NCBI GenBank assembly: GCA_964058845.1
Contig: CAXKVR010000105.1
Location: 1-64,000 of the forward strand
Length of the DNA stretch: 64,000 bases
Direction of reading: 5' to 3'
From: Carex sylvatica
Taxonomy: Eukaryota > Streptophyta > Magnoliopsida > Poales > Cyperaceae
Shown in pieces: positions 11,161 through 22,408 of this stretch; within the stretch, counting starts at the first letter, position 1; every line of letters begins with the position of its first letter. The notes beneath the pieces are model-generated. The model had not been told where the DNA came from and did not search any database. It saw nothing but the letters and a program-made list of their open reading frames with translations. Both the position numbers and the translations under genes were made by a program.

Positions 11161-12062
11161 GATCATTACAAAGGAATGTATAATGCCTGAGAAAGATGCA
11201 TAAATATTTATATTAACAACATAACAGAACACTGCAACTCCAAATAACAAGAACTAAAATAGTTAGGGTTTCTCCTTGCACAGAGCCCCAAAAACACAAG
11301 CATATATTCTAACATAAAATAAGAGAATGATCCATCAAACACAACAATTATCAAACTTGTCATATAATACGTATAATGATTGACAAACTTAGTGGATTAT
11401 AATTTTTCCTATGGTCTTTACAAGCGAACCCAAAATCGTGACCACCTTAACGATCTGTTCTTCACTTCTCCTTTTAACCCTTATCTCCACTATTTCAAGA
11501 AATTCATGCTGAAATGAATTGTTTCTCAGCAGCGCTTCTTTTGCAGTAACTTTATGCAGCCTTGGTGGTAGACAATAAAAAAGTTAGTAAGATAGATGAA
11601 AACAATATATCATAATGAAAGTCTAATGATAGTTCACAATAAAAAAAAGTTAGTAAGATGGTTTGCCACAATGCTTACGCATTTTGTGCAAACAAGTGAT
11701 CAATTAAGTATGTATATACCTAAGCCCATTAATTGCTCAATTGCAAAAAATAATTGTTAGTTTCTTGTTATCAGTGGTTATAATTTGAACCAATCAGCTG
11801 CTGCAGCACTATACTCGCAAGTATGGTGAAGTTTTAACTGTATATGCATACTATTGTTTAACTATTGAGTGATGATGTACAAAATGCATCCCTCCCATTT
11901 TTTAAAGGTTGTTCCCAATTTAATTAATAAGCTCCGAGGACAAAATAAAAAATAAAAATAAACACGAGACTAGTACCAGAACGATGTTACTTCATCAACT
12001 ACACTATATTAAGCACAATACTGAAATGCCAGCATCTTGCCTACTAACCCTCTTTTCCCCAA

Positions 12063-12090
12063 CAGAGAGAGAGAGAGAGAGAGAGAGAGA
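12063..12090 (+). repeat. (GA)n microsatellite
   Basis: About 14 GA dinucleotides within the decayed copy A locus, a simple repeat with no evident function. Confidence 0.9.
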
Positions 12091-12703
12091 TATGTTACAT
12101 GGCACAAGTTCAAGACGAGCTTCTTTAAATTGAGTGAATGCTGGAGAAAGCAAGCCACCAAATTCCAACAATAACTTGTATCAAATAACCCGAGGTTCAA
12201 GCTCTTTAATTAAGTTATTAAATCCCGGGCAGCTTTGAATATCTTTGTCGAGTAATTCCTAACAAATAAGAAAAGATTGATTTTTTTTTTTTTCAAGAGA
12301 ACAAGATTTCAAGTTCCAAAAATCATATGGTCCCTTGAATAAGGTTCTTTTGAAAAAACCAATATTTCGACTTGAAGGTTAAAAAGAAGGAACTGAATCC
12401 TTTGCTCCTCCTGAGGGCAAGAATTTTCTGCTCTCAGAGTCACTGGATGTGGATTCGAGATGGATTTCCAGTTCAAAAATAAACAGTGACCGATCTCACG
12501 CGCAGTGACTGAGGGGACAAGAAATTTCTGCACCCAGAAAGACAGAAGATATGAGTTCTAAAAAGAACACTACGACAACAATAATATAATTAATTTACTA
12601 AGACATGTAACAATAGAACTACCCCACCCAAAAAATAAATTCAAAACCACACTGAACCAAGTCAAACAAGACGCAACCCCACTCAAAATTAAGCATACCA
12701 GGG

Positions 12704-13594
12704 TAGTGTTTGGATTACGGGCAGGGCACGGGCAGACCAGGCATACCCGGGGACTGGTACGGGTAGGCACGGGCACAGGCACGGCGGGTATACGGGTACC
12801 ACGGGCCGGGCATCACGGATTTGTTTATCAAAAACCCTGTCCTGCCCGTCTTATACCCGTGCTCGTTGTACCCGCGGGAGGCAGGGCGGTCCGGGTAGGG
12901 GGGCGGTCTGGTTTTTTTTTTTTTTTTTTTTTTTCTGTTTTTTTTACGGTGTTGTACGAACATTATTACGTATTTATAATTTGATTTTTAAAATATAAAT
13001 AGTTCAATATCAAATAGTGTATATAAATAAATAAAATTTGTAACTTATATATAAAAATTATTCGTGCAAAAAATTTGTATATTTATTCGGCTAAATACAA
13101 ATCTATTTATTTATTTCTTTACACGTGTTTATAATTTATTTATATCTTGAAATTTTTAGTTTACATTTTAAATTGATAATATATTTTCTAAACGTTCATT
13201 TTAAATTGATAATATATTTTTTAAACGTTCATTTATTTTTAATAGGTTAAAAAAATATAAAAAAAAATATATTAAAACAATAGAGGGGGGAATTTATTTT
13301 TTTTGAAATTTTAAATATAAACGGGTACGGGTACGGGTACACGGGTATAGGGTACACGGGTACAAGAGTATGGGCACGGGTACACGGGTTCACAGACACG
13401 GGCTCACAGGTACGGGTAAACGGGTACTACGGTCCGGGTATGCCCGGATATTTTACCGAAAAACCGGATCCGACCCGTTTAATGCTCTTACCCGTGTACC
13501 CGTCCTATACCCGGGCTCGGGCACAGATACCCTGGACATAGAGCACGGACGGACCGGGCACGGGCTGCCCTAGGCGGGATTTGTTAATACTCTA
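12704..13594. mobile_element. hAT-like element with GGGTAC-rich subterminal arrays, 8-bp TSD
   Basis: Flanked by the direct repeat TACCAGGG (12696-12703 and 13595-13602). Ends read TAGTGTTTGG and, reverse-complemented, TAGAGTATTA, a short imperfect inverted repeat of hAT type. Both subterminal regions (12720-12900 and 13320-13570) are dense in GGGTAC, ACGGGCA and GGGCACGGG, facing each other around an AT-rich core. In hAT elements such arrays bind transposase. There is no transposase frame. Joining the flanks gives an uninterrupted match to copy C of the F-box gene (near 21620), which confirms the insertion. One extra matching base on each side leaves 8, 9 or 10 bp possible for the duplication. 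Confidence 0.75.
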
Positions 13595-13889
13595 TACCAG
13601 GGTATAGCGACAATCTGTATTGAGTCTTAGACTTGTAACATTTGAGAGGCCGCTAAGAAGATTCAGTTCATCCAGTGCAATCAAAACAAAAATTTCGAGG
13701 TCTGCAGTTACTAGAGATGATGCGTTCTTCAATGTAATTGATTTTGTACAGCTAGAAAACAGACAATTCTTTGTAGTCAATTTCTTCAGCAAATTGGAGT
13801 TAATCTCGTTAATTGTCAACCTACAACTATCCAGGGCCAATTCTTCAAGGACGGAGCACCCCAATAGAAGCAATTTTATGAAAGGGGAG

Positions 13890-14492
13890 CGCTATACTAA
13901 GAGCACATATTCTTATTTTGAGAGGTAAGAAAATATTTTTTCAGCAAATATTTATTTTGCCCTCCACCTCTCTCTCAATTTCTCACTCATTTAATAAAAA
14001 TTAAATGAACAAATTAAAGGAAGTTTAAATGCACCTAAATTCACAAAAATCACCCCTTCCATTTTAGATTTTTTTTTCAATTAGAAATAAATCTTTTACA
14101 ATCCAAAGTAATTGCAGGGTTCTGTTAGTCCAAAACCAATCTTTCATATTTTAGATTGCACGAGTCTCAATAAAAATTATTTTTTATGTCAAATCTCAAA
14201 ACAAATGAAAGATTGAATTTGAAATAATAGAGACCTTGCAATTCTTTTGGATCGTAGCAGATTTATTTCCGTTCCAATCTCAATCTTCTTTTTCCTCTAA
14301 AAATCTTATAATTTGAAGTTATTCTTCAAGATCTCTTCTTTTGGGCTGTAACAATGTTCCTCAATTATTCAAGGCTCATTTTCTTTTTTCTGGATGTATT
14401 ATTGTACTACTAACTATTTTAATATATTTGTCCTTGTGATCATTTTTGATATTTTCAGGAACAAGACTCACATGTGATTTTGATATTTTCAG
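13890..14492. other. Intergenic DNA, no gene seen
   Basis: Lies between copy A and the SAC pseudogene. AT-rich with no recognised coding or repeat structure; part may be an intron of the ancestral SAC gene. Confidence 0.4.
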
Positions 14493-15521
14493 GCGGAGCA
14501 AAGGTTTCTCTGGAACCACTCATCGAGAACGAAGTACACAATTTCTTGCTCCTCTTCTTTAGATTTATGTAAATACTATACCACTTTAATTACTTCTGAG
14601 TTCTGACCATCTTTTTTTTTTTTTTCCTTTTCAGCTGGACCAATACCTGATACCTGTCATCCAAGGATGTATCCTTGGTTTCTCATTGTCATGATTTATT
14701 TTTGCTTTGTACATCTAAAAGGTACAAGGATGTGGAGAAGGGGTCATGTGCATTTTGAACGCCTCTCTCTCCTTTATGATCAAATTAAGGACTACCTTTC
14801 AAAGCACGGGTACCTCTCTCTCACACACACACACACATTTTGTACATTTAATTCATAATGTAATTTTTTAATATCCGAGGATTCTGTTGTTTTTTTGCTA
14901 GATACTTTCTATTGAATGAAAAAGGAGAAAAAAGTTGGGGAACAAACTTGTATTGTTAGAACTAACTGTGTTGACTGCCTGGACCGTACCAATGTCACTC
15001 AGGTACTTGCACAATCAAAAATGAAATAAGCATTCAATATTCTGGTTTAATATATTTTTTATTTTCAGTGTGGGCTAATCATGGAGATGAAATAAGCATT
15101 CAATATTCTGGTACTCCTGCGCTCAAGGGAGATTTTACCCGGTACCATTTTCGCTCAGAAATTTGCAAATTGAAAAATATTAAAAACCCAGATAGTAATA
15201 TTCCATTATTTTGATGTGTGGTCAGGTTTGGCAAGAGAACAAACCAAGGTATAGCAAAGGATGGATGAAATGCACTTGCTAGGTATTACCTCAACAATTT
15301 TGCTGATGGTACTAAACAGGTACATGCTTATTCTTTATAATTATTTAATTATTCTTCTTTACTGACACATAGGTTGGTACTTGTTATATATTCATAATGT
15401 TTTTTATTTTATTATTATTATTGAATGGATGGGATCGATCTGCTTCAAGGGCATAATATAGTATCAGTGAGTAGAGAAGTGGCTCCTCCAACCAAACGGG
15501 GACTTGTCGAAACCTATGCTG
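14493..15521 (+). pseudogene. SAC-domain phosphoinositide phosphatase pseudogene fragment, introns retained
   Basis: Seven exon-like pieces follow the order of a plant SAC (SAC6/7/8-like) phosphatase. 14493-14533 (RFLWN, then LIENE in another frame). 14635-14668 (LDQYLIPVIQG). 14721-14809 (GTRMWRRG and HFERLSLLYDQIKDYLSKHG). 14902-15002, with the catalytic CX5R motif in VRTNCVDCLDRTNVTQ. 15069-15141 (ANHGDEISIQYSGTPALKGD). 15226-15319 (LARYYLNNFADGTKQ). 15428-15521 (DLLQGHNIVSVSREVAPPTK). Introns with GT/AG borders remain, so it arose by DNA duplication, not from mRNA. Frameshifts (first and fourth pieces), an in-frame TGA (sixth) and missing N- and C-terminal parts make it non-functional. 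An exon 5 piece is also duplicated in the preceding intron (15022-15048). Confidence 0.85.
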
Positions 15522-16069
15522 TACTCTTCTAACTAATAAACTTAATTTTTTTTATTAGGTTGTCTCTGTTATTTCAAAGCTCAGGTATTCTTGAAGCTAT
15601 TGTTGTGACAAAACCAGAAAATGTAATTTTGTTACTGAATTGGGAGGTTTAGATGAGTGAAAGACTGTAATTTTGGGATTTTGTTTCAATTTACAATTCC
15701 TAATATGAAGTTCTAAATATGCAAGGTTATTTTTTGCTTTTTTATTTCATGACTTGAGAATTTTGAGGAAATTGTAATTAATACTATGGCAAAATTAGAA
15801 TTGTTGTGTTGATATTTGAATTAATGTGAAATTAATATGTAAAATTAATATTACTTGATATTTGAATTAGTGATGCACTCTGTAATGTGTTAATAGTTAA
15901 TACCTACATCAGCAATGATCAAAAAAATTTGGCCGCAGATAAATTATCAGCAACCGGATGATGTTATTCAGCGATCGGTGACGTCATTGAGAAAGTATCT
16001 GCGACAATGCTTTCAACGACTGAAGTATCAACGACTGGTCTCTGATAGTGTGATATACTATAGTGTTTA
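15522..16069. other. AT-rich intergenic DNA
   Basis: No gene recognised. The next homology, the 3' flank shared by the F-box copies, begins near 16070. Confidence 0.4.
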
Positions 16070-16407
16070 TACAAAAAAATGCATACAACCAAACAAAAAT
16101 GCATACAATTATATTAACAATGCAACTGATCACCACAAACTCCAAACAAGAAAAATTAAAATAGGTAGGGTTCCATGCACCGAACCGCAAAAAGTAGGAT
16201 TATACCACAAAACATATATAGTTAGCAATAAGCACTACGTGTTCACCTTGCACGGAATCACAAAAACACAAGTTTTCTTTGTAATATTCTAACTTAAAAA
16301 GTAAAAGAACAGATGATGATATCTAAAGACAGAGCATCCATTCATTGATTCATCAAACTAAAACAGTTCTCAAAGTTGTCAAACGATTTGAAGAATGATC
16401 GACAAAC

Positions 16408-17628
16408 TTAGATGATTATAATTTTTCCTATGATTTTTACAAGTGCACCCAAAGTCGCGACCACCTTACTGACCGTTTCTTCACTCTCAATTTTAAACCT
16501 TATCTCCACTATCTCGAGGAATTCACGTCGAAATGAATTTTCTTCTTGTGCATTGACATCACTCTGCTTTGTTGGTGGACAATAAAAAGTTAGGGAGATA
16601 GTAAGTTGCCACAATTCTTGTGCATTTTGTGCAAACAAGCGATCAATCAATAGAGTGCTCAATATTCAAATTCTCAAAATTAAAATATTCATATATACTT
16701 AAGCCCATTAATTGCGCAATTGCAAACAAAATATAAGTTCTCGTTATCTGTCATTAGAATTTGCACAAATATGCTCATGTAGTACCATACTCAATATTCA
16801 AATTCTCAAATGTAAATAAACATGAGACTGGTACCAGAAAGATGCTACTACATCAACGACACTATATTACGTACAATACTAAAAGACCGGCGAGAAGATT
16901 CAGTCCTTTGTCAGCATATGAAATTTCAAGGTCTGCTGTTACAAGAGATGATGCATTATTCAATGTAATTGATTTTGCAGATAAGCCTAACAAATATTCC
17001 TTCATAGTCAGTTTCTTCAGAACATTGGAGTTAATCTTGTTAATCATCAAAAGACAACTTATCAGGACCAATATTCTTCAAGAACAGGACACTCCAATAA
17101 AAACATTTTTATTAAATCATCATCAATGGAGGTATGACTAAGCTCCAGTTTTTGAAGAGAAGGGAGGTTTATTGATTTAGGTTGGCTTTTCCATAAACTA
17201 TAGTCACCTAACAATGACATCTCCTTTATTGACCCACAATTGAAAAATGAATCAGGTAAGTCCAAGATATGGTGCGCACGCGAGTAAATATAGATTATCC
17301 GAGGCATGCAAGCAATTGCATGATTAATGAATTCTTCAACCACGCGATGATTGCTTCTAGATCTAGACTGCCATGTCAGTTTAAATTTATCCAACGGTGA
17401 GAAACCTCTACGGTTTAGTACACCATGAACAAACCGCAAAAATCTGTTCTCGCAGCCATAGCCAGAGTCAAATTCCAGAGTATCTATTGAAGTTCAAAGA
17501 TCTGTCCATCTTTTAGACAATATACACGTGCGCACTGCCTCTTCGGTTGTCAACAAGGAGAGTACTTGTGTTAGAAGTGGATCTGGCAAGTCGCTTATTC
17601 TGTCAATGGCAAGATCTCTACCATCCAT
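16408..17628 (-). pseudogene. F-box/FBD-LRR pseudogene, copy B
   Basis: The minus strand starts with an F-box (AIDRISDLPDPLLTQ... ILSKRWTDL) from the ATG at 17628, closely matching copy C. A TGA at 17494-17496 replaces the Trp codon that copy C has in the F-box. A 2-base insertion near 17085 shifts the frame in the LRR part. After NLLAGL (near 16885) the coding sequence found in A and C is missing, and the frame ends shortly after. The C-terminal FBD-like exon survives at 16408-16662, ending REFLEIVEIRFKIESEE...GKIIII. An intact version would be a substrate receptor of an SCF ubiquitin ligase. This copy has nonsense, frameshift and deletion damage. Confidence 0.8.
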
Positions 17629-19260
17629 CTTTTATCCTTCAATGAGGCAATTTGTCAAACACCTCACATGCACGATCTCTTTGCTAAAATGTTGAAATAC
17701 CAAAAAAGAACAAACCAGCCATGAGTTACCTCCAATGTAGAACAAACCAGCCATGAGTTATCTCCAATGTAGAACAAAATACATAAAGTGCTAGATATAA
17801 TTCTTCAAAACTATTTTCTTGACAACTAGGTATGTACCAACTAATATCACCATCAAATCAGCCACAAATCAGAATGCCAAATTATCATCACAACTAATAC
17901 AAGATTGCACCAGTGGAGCATAAAGGGAAAATTGGCCTGAATTCAAAACTTGCACAAACTTGAGAAATTATCAATTTACCAAATATTATTAATTATAATG
18001 ATCATAAATTTTGACATAGAACCACTAAATTTTGACAAGAATAAAAAATGCATCAACACAAAAATATTTCACTGAAAAGTGGATGGCACCTTGATATTTC
18101 TTTCAGATTCGTGAAGAAAAATGTTTGATTGCACACTTCACTGTTTAGAAATGACATAATGGTCTCAATCAACACTTATTGCTTAAATTCTACCAAAAGA
18201 ATTAGAAATCAGTTTTATTATCTTTCTTTTCACAACATTTAACAGACCATGCGTCCATGCTTTTAGAAATCACTCACAAACACGCAACTAATTAGCAAGG
18301 TAGCATCAGGGAAGAAAGAGAGGAGACATTGAAAGAGGAAGAGTACCGTACCTATAATCGAATTGTCCACTTGACCAAAACCGGAAGAATCGTAATCATA
18401 AGAATTACTGGCGATTTTTTAGGCCGCAATTTTGCTTATTTTAGGTCCAGAGTTTGAGTAGAAAAAGGAGAAACGAGAAAAATGAGAAAAGAGAGGGAGA
18501 GAAAAACTGAATTCGTATTCTCTGCATTAACTCAACTTTCGAGTTAATGCAGAAAGAATCTGGACGTCCGATCCGTGTTGGCACGAATATTAAAGATGCT
18601 CTGTTCTCACCTCGGGCCGGATTGGCCCGGATCCTGATTAGACAGTCCATACAGATTACCTCATAAAATTGAGTTAATGTAGAAGATGGGGACTCAGAAA
18701 AAGTTGGGCTATAATTAAAAACGCCAGATTCATATTGAAGAGAGTTACAGCTTGAATTCGGCTTTAAACTCTTTCTGATCTCTCTCTCTCTGTTTTTTTT
18801 TTGTTCCTTCTCTAATATTTATTATTAGTATTTTTTGCATTAGGAAACAACTCATAAAGAAAAAAAAATATTTCGTTGACTTTCTTATAAAATTAAATTG
18901 GTCTAAGAACTTTTATTTGTACTAAATTGCTACCATATCCTCTTTTTTTTTAAAAGAAAAAGAAAACTATGTATGTCCCTAAAGTTTTATTTGCATCAAA
19001 TCAGTTCATCAAATTTTGAAAATAAAATAAAATAACGAGGAAGATTAAATGTTTTCATTTTATCTGTCTTCATAATGAATCGTTGTCCCTATTTAATATT
19101 TTTCATTTTCTTAATACTACGGATAAAAATATCCGTGAATTTGACCAATTATATTTTTAGAGATTTAATTTTCATTTTTTATTTTCTTAAATAAAGAAAA
19201 AGTAGGATGAGGAAAAACTCAAATTATACATACTTTCATTAGAGCACTGAGGTGGAAAGA
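17629..19260. other. 5' flank of copy B, duplicated with that of copy C
   Basis: Much of 17629-18380 aligns by eye with 22409-23140, and parts of 19060-19255 with 23560-23755, so the F-box duplication unit includes non-coding flanks. It is interrupted at 18430-18720 by the repeat listed separately. No other gene is seen. Confidence 0.6.
18430..18720. repeat. Interspersed repeat with a perfect 13-bp hairpin
   Basis: The ends (GGTCCAGAGTTTGAG... and AAAAGTTGGGCTATAAT) resemble a shorter copy at 45035-45140 (GGTCCAGAATTTGAG... AAAGTTGGGCTATAAT), marking a dispersed family. Inside, 18521-18533 and 18541-18553 are perfect inverted repeats separated by 7 bases. No coding potential. The two copies share the A-rich GAGAAAA segment after the left end. 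Confidence 0.5.
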
Positions 19261-20227
19261 GGAATACGTTCCCTTTTTTTCCATTGAAACTAAGTGTTGC
19301 TTTAGGGAAAAATTAATTTTGTTTACAAAAAAAATGCATATTTGTTGATAGCCAACATTTTGAGTTTTTGTCCATATTTTTGTTCAAATTTTTTTTTTCA
19401 GGTGTTTTGAATATATGAATAGTATTTTAGTTATTTTCTTATATTGTGTATATTTGAAAGTATCACAATAAAAAGAGAACATGTTGGTATTTTAGTTCAT
19501 ACATATAATTTCTAATTTTTCATAATTTCGATTAATGTATGCCCATAGATGTTGATAGCCAACTTCTTTTAATTGGTTTACTAAATAAAAATAAATAAAC
19601 CAAGCAATTCATTCTCTTGCTATTTGTAGATTGCTCTTTTTGAGGGCTACGTGATGTTTTGAATTATTTAAAGCAAAAATGCGAAACGTTGTCAAATAAA
19701 TATCTTATGGGTAGTTGATGAGATTGTCTCATCACTAACAACAAAATTCAACTTTATTTACAATTTTACACTTCTTGTAGTAAATATTTGCTGTTACCAA
19801 CTTTTATATCTATGGAACACATCTACCGTTGTCAATGGCTTTGTGTTGCCTTATAAAGCTTACATATATGTCGTAATATCTCTTATATGAATATAAAGTA
19901 TGTTGGTGTTTCATTCATGGGCGATTCTAACTAGACAAAATTGGGTAGCCCCTGATTTGCAATGATTTAATAGCTAAATGGGGTTTCTAAAGCAAGAGTT
20001 TCATCACCTGCTAATTTGAAATCATGTTAAGATAATATGTGCAAAGTAAACTGCTAATTTGAATTTAAAATAATAAAAAATTGAGCATAAGCTTGATGTA
20101 GGTTAATTATTTACATCACTAACAAACAAAAAAAAAAATACAAAAATTCTCATGATGATTCATCATGAACTTATATGCACAAATGAGATCAATTTGCACC
20201 TAGATGACTCAACCATAAACTTTAATA
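19261..20227. other. AT-rich intergenic DNA, no gene seen
   Basis: No coding similarity, RNA gene or bounded element recognised. Confidence 0.4.
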
Positions 20228-20575
20228 TGCAATAGCACTTGCATCAACATTACTGGCACAGTAAAATTCATCCTGACTTGGAAGACCCAAATCAATAGCA
20301 CTTGCATCAACAGTACTGGTACAGTAAAATTAATCCTGATTTGGAAGACCCAAATCAATATCACTTGCAACAACAGTACTGGTACAGTAAAATTAATGCT
20401 GATTTGGAAGACCCAAATCAGATCTGATAAATTTTGGAAAGGAAAAGACATCAAATGAAAACAACTCATTGGTAGGCTCTTGGTTAGTTACTGCTGCTGC
20501 TGGGAGGAAGGAGAGATGGAGAGACAGACAGATGCGCAAAAGGAAAAAAAAAAAATTAATGATGCGCAAAATCAA
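20228..20575 (-). pseudogene. Unidentified decayed ORF with a 22-codon tandem repeat
   Basis: Three tandem units of 66 bases lie at about 20228-20424. Read on the minus strand in one frame, each unit gives IDLGLPNQD-x-FYCTSTVDASA. The unit length is a multiple of three and the peptide is kept, but the Glu codon seen in the last unit (QDEFYC) is TAA in the other two, so the frame is broken. Upstream in the same frame is PTNELFSFDVFSFPKFIRSDLGLP. I do not recognise the protein. It may be a decayed coding exon, or the frame retention may be a by-product of a 66-bp repeat. Confidence 0.3.
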
Positions 20576-20780
20576 AAGATTTCCATGCTGCAGTGCATCT
20601 CAATTAATGATGTCAACCTTGGAATAGTTTTTCCCTTTGAAATTTCAAACAAGTGTCATACTCACTAAACATTATTAAAAACATCTATAGACTGCACATC
20701 CAAAAATTAGATATATATAAGATAGGATTGTTTACCCAACCACAATGAAGTAGCCAAATCTTCCATTGCTTCCAAAGAAT
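20576..20780. other. Short intergenic spacer
   Basis: Nothing recognised. The duplicated F-box 3' flank resumes near 20780. Confidence 0.4.
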
Positions 20781-20964
20781 TAAAACATGCCAGCATAAAA
20801 ATTACGTGTTCCGTGCATCGAGCACAAAAAATAATCTAACTAAGAACAGAAAGATAGCTAAAGACAAAGCATCGAGTCATTGATTCACCAAACTAAAACA
20901 ATTCCCTAACTTGTTAAACAATTTGAAAGAAGATCAACAAACTAAAGAGGATTACATTTTTTCC

Positions 20965-21281
20965 CGATTTCTATATCAATAGGAAATAAAAAAAAAATTA
21001 AAAAATTTGGAATGGAATTGGAATATCTCAATTTGTAGGGAAGATATCATAAACTATGGCGTCCATTCTGGTTGCCATAGTTTATGGAGTCGGCCCAACA
21101 GCAACAAAAAAAATGTCTGGACACCAAAGTCTATGGTGTCCAGTTCATCTTTGTTTTTTTTTTTAATTTTTTTCAGATTGTAAGAGGAATCTTTCTTTAG
21201 GCAGCCTGAAGGTCAAACAAAACATAGCCTGAAAATAGAAAAGAAGAACGAGCCCTCAGTAACATCACAAGGAAAAAAATC
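20965..21281. mobile_element. Small palindrome-bearing insertion in the 3' part of copy C
   Basis: Sequence here is absent from the corresponding place in copies A and B. It contains two hairpins: 21048-21060 with 21074-21086 (CATAAACTATGGC and its complement), and an inverted GGACACCA/TGGTGTCC pair near 21118-21140. No clear terminal repeat or target duplication was found, so the boundaries are approximate and the element type unknown. Confidence 0.4.
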
Positions 21282-21574
21282 ACACCTTATATCCGTTTCT
21301 CCACTTTCTCAAGGAATTCATGCAAAAATGAATTTTTTTCTGGCAACACTTTGATGGTGGAGAAAGCAAGCCACTAAATTCCAATTATAACTTGACTCCA
21401 ATTCCCTGACTTCCAAACTCTTTACGTTATTCGATCTCAAGCATGTTGGAATACGTTGGTCGAGTAATCCCTACAAATAAGAGAAGAGTGATTTTTCTCA
21501 CAATGGAAAAAAAATTCAATTTAAAAAAACCATATGGTCCCCTTGAAGATTCTTATTGGAAAAAAAACCAATAT

Positions 21575-22408
21575 TTAGGACTTCAAGGGAAAAAAGAACA
21601 TTATGACCAGAATACCAGGACATGGCGAGTTCCATAGAGTCAGACTTGTAGCTTGAATGATGCCAAGAAGATTCCGTTCATCGTCAACATTTGAAATTTT
21701 AAGGTCTGCCGTGACTAGAGTGGACGTGTTCTTCAATGTAATTGATTTCACACGACAGGATATCGAACATTTCTTTATAGTCAGTTTCTTCAGCACATTG
21801 GAGTTTACCTCGTTGAACATCAACCGACAACGTGTCAGGACCAATTCTTCGAGGACTGGGCAACCCAATAAAAGCATTCTTATCAAATCATCCTTGATGA
21901 GGATATGACCAAGCTCCAGTTTTTGAAGAGAACGGAGGTTTATAAATTTTGGCTGGGTTTTCCATAAAGTTTGTTTACCTAACAATGACATCTCTTTTAC
22001 TGACCCACAATTGAAAAGTGAATCAGGCAAGTTGAAGACCATGTGCGTATCCATGTAAATATAGATTACCCGAGGCATGCAAGCAATTGCATGATTTATG
22101 CATTCTTCAACAATGCCATGATTTCTTCTAGATCTAGACTGCCATGTCAGTTTAAAATTATTCAGTGGTGACAAACCTCTATGGTTTAGTACACCTTGAA
22201 CGAACCGCAGGAATTTATCCTCGCGGTTGAAACCAGATATACGGTAGTCAAATTCCAGAGTGTCCATAAAAGTCCAAAGATCTATCCATCTTTTGGACAA
22301 TATGCACGTGCATACAGCCTCTTTAGGGTTCAGCAAGGAGAGTATTTGTGTTATAAGTGAGTCAGGCAAATCACTTATTCTGTCTATGGCAATATCATCA
22401 TTATCCAT
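21575..22408 (-). CDS. F-box/FBD-LRR protein, copy C, probably truncated
   Basis: An open frame of 277 residues. An F-box lies at about 8-47 (ISDLPDSLITQILSLL... ILSKRW) and degenerate leucine-rich repeats at about 125-260 (NLRSLQKLELGHILIKDDL, LLGCPVLEELVLTRCRL). The family binds SKP1 through the F-box and presents substrates through the LRR/FBD part. Full-length members usually have about 400-480 residues. Here the frame ends at 21575, although the next LRR block (LEVLNIGFFSNKNLQGDHM) continues in another frame around 21500-21600. The FBD-like C-terminal exon near 21282-21360 is cut short by a stop and a nearby insertion. The locus may therefore be a recent pseudogene or a truncated expressed gene. 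The ATG at 22408 aligns with that of copy B. Confidence 0.6.
   Translation of the reverse strand: MDNDDIAIDRISDLPDSLITQILSLLNPKEAVCTCILSKRWIDLWTFMDTLEFDYRISGFNREDKFLRFVQGVLNHRGLSPLNNFKLTWQSRSRRNHGIVEECINHAIACMPRVIYIYMDTHMVFNLPDSLFNCGSVKEMSLLGKQTLWKTQPKFINLRSLQKLELGHILIKDDLIRMLLLGCPVLEELVLTRCRLMFNEVNSNVLKKLTIKKCSISCRVKSITLKNTSTLVTADLKISNVDDERNLLGIIQATSLTLWNSPCPGILVIMFFFPLKS

Larger units (their letters stand above)
11389..13880 (-). pseudogene. F-box/FBD-LRR pseudogene, copy A (5' truncated, transposon-split)
   Basis: Three separated pieces match copies B and C. (1) 13592-13873 encodes an LRR stretch with CSVLEELALDSCRLTINEINS. (2) 12309-12410 resembles the next LRR block of copy C. (3) A C-terminal exon at 11389 to about 11580 ends HEFLEIVEIR...TIGKIIIH and a stop. 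The F-box and N-terminal half are absent: homology to copy C stops near 13880. A hAT-like element at 12704-13594 sits inside the LRR coding sequence. A 68-bp local duplication also interrupts the last exon region (11578 and 11646). Such proteins normally recruit substrates to SCF ubiquitin ligases; this copy cannot. Confidence 0.75.

Noticed and set aside
12706..12984. Overlapping ORFs on both strands, arginine/glycine/proline-rich
   Set aside because: They arise from the GGGTAC/GGGCACGGG arrays of the hAT-like element, not from coding sequence.
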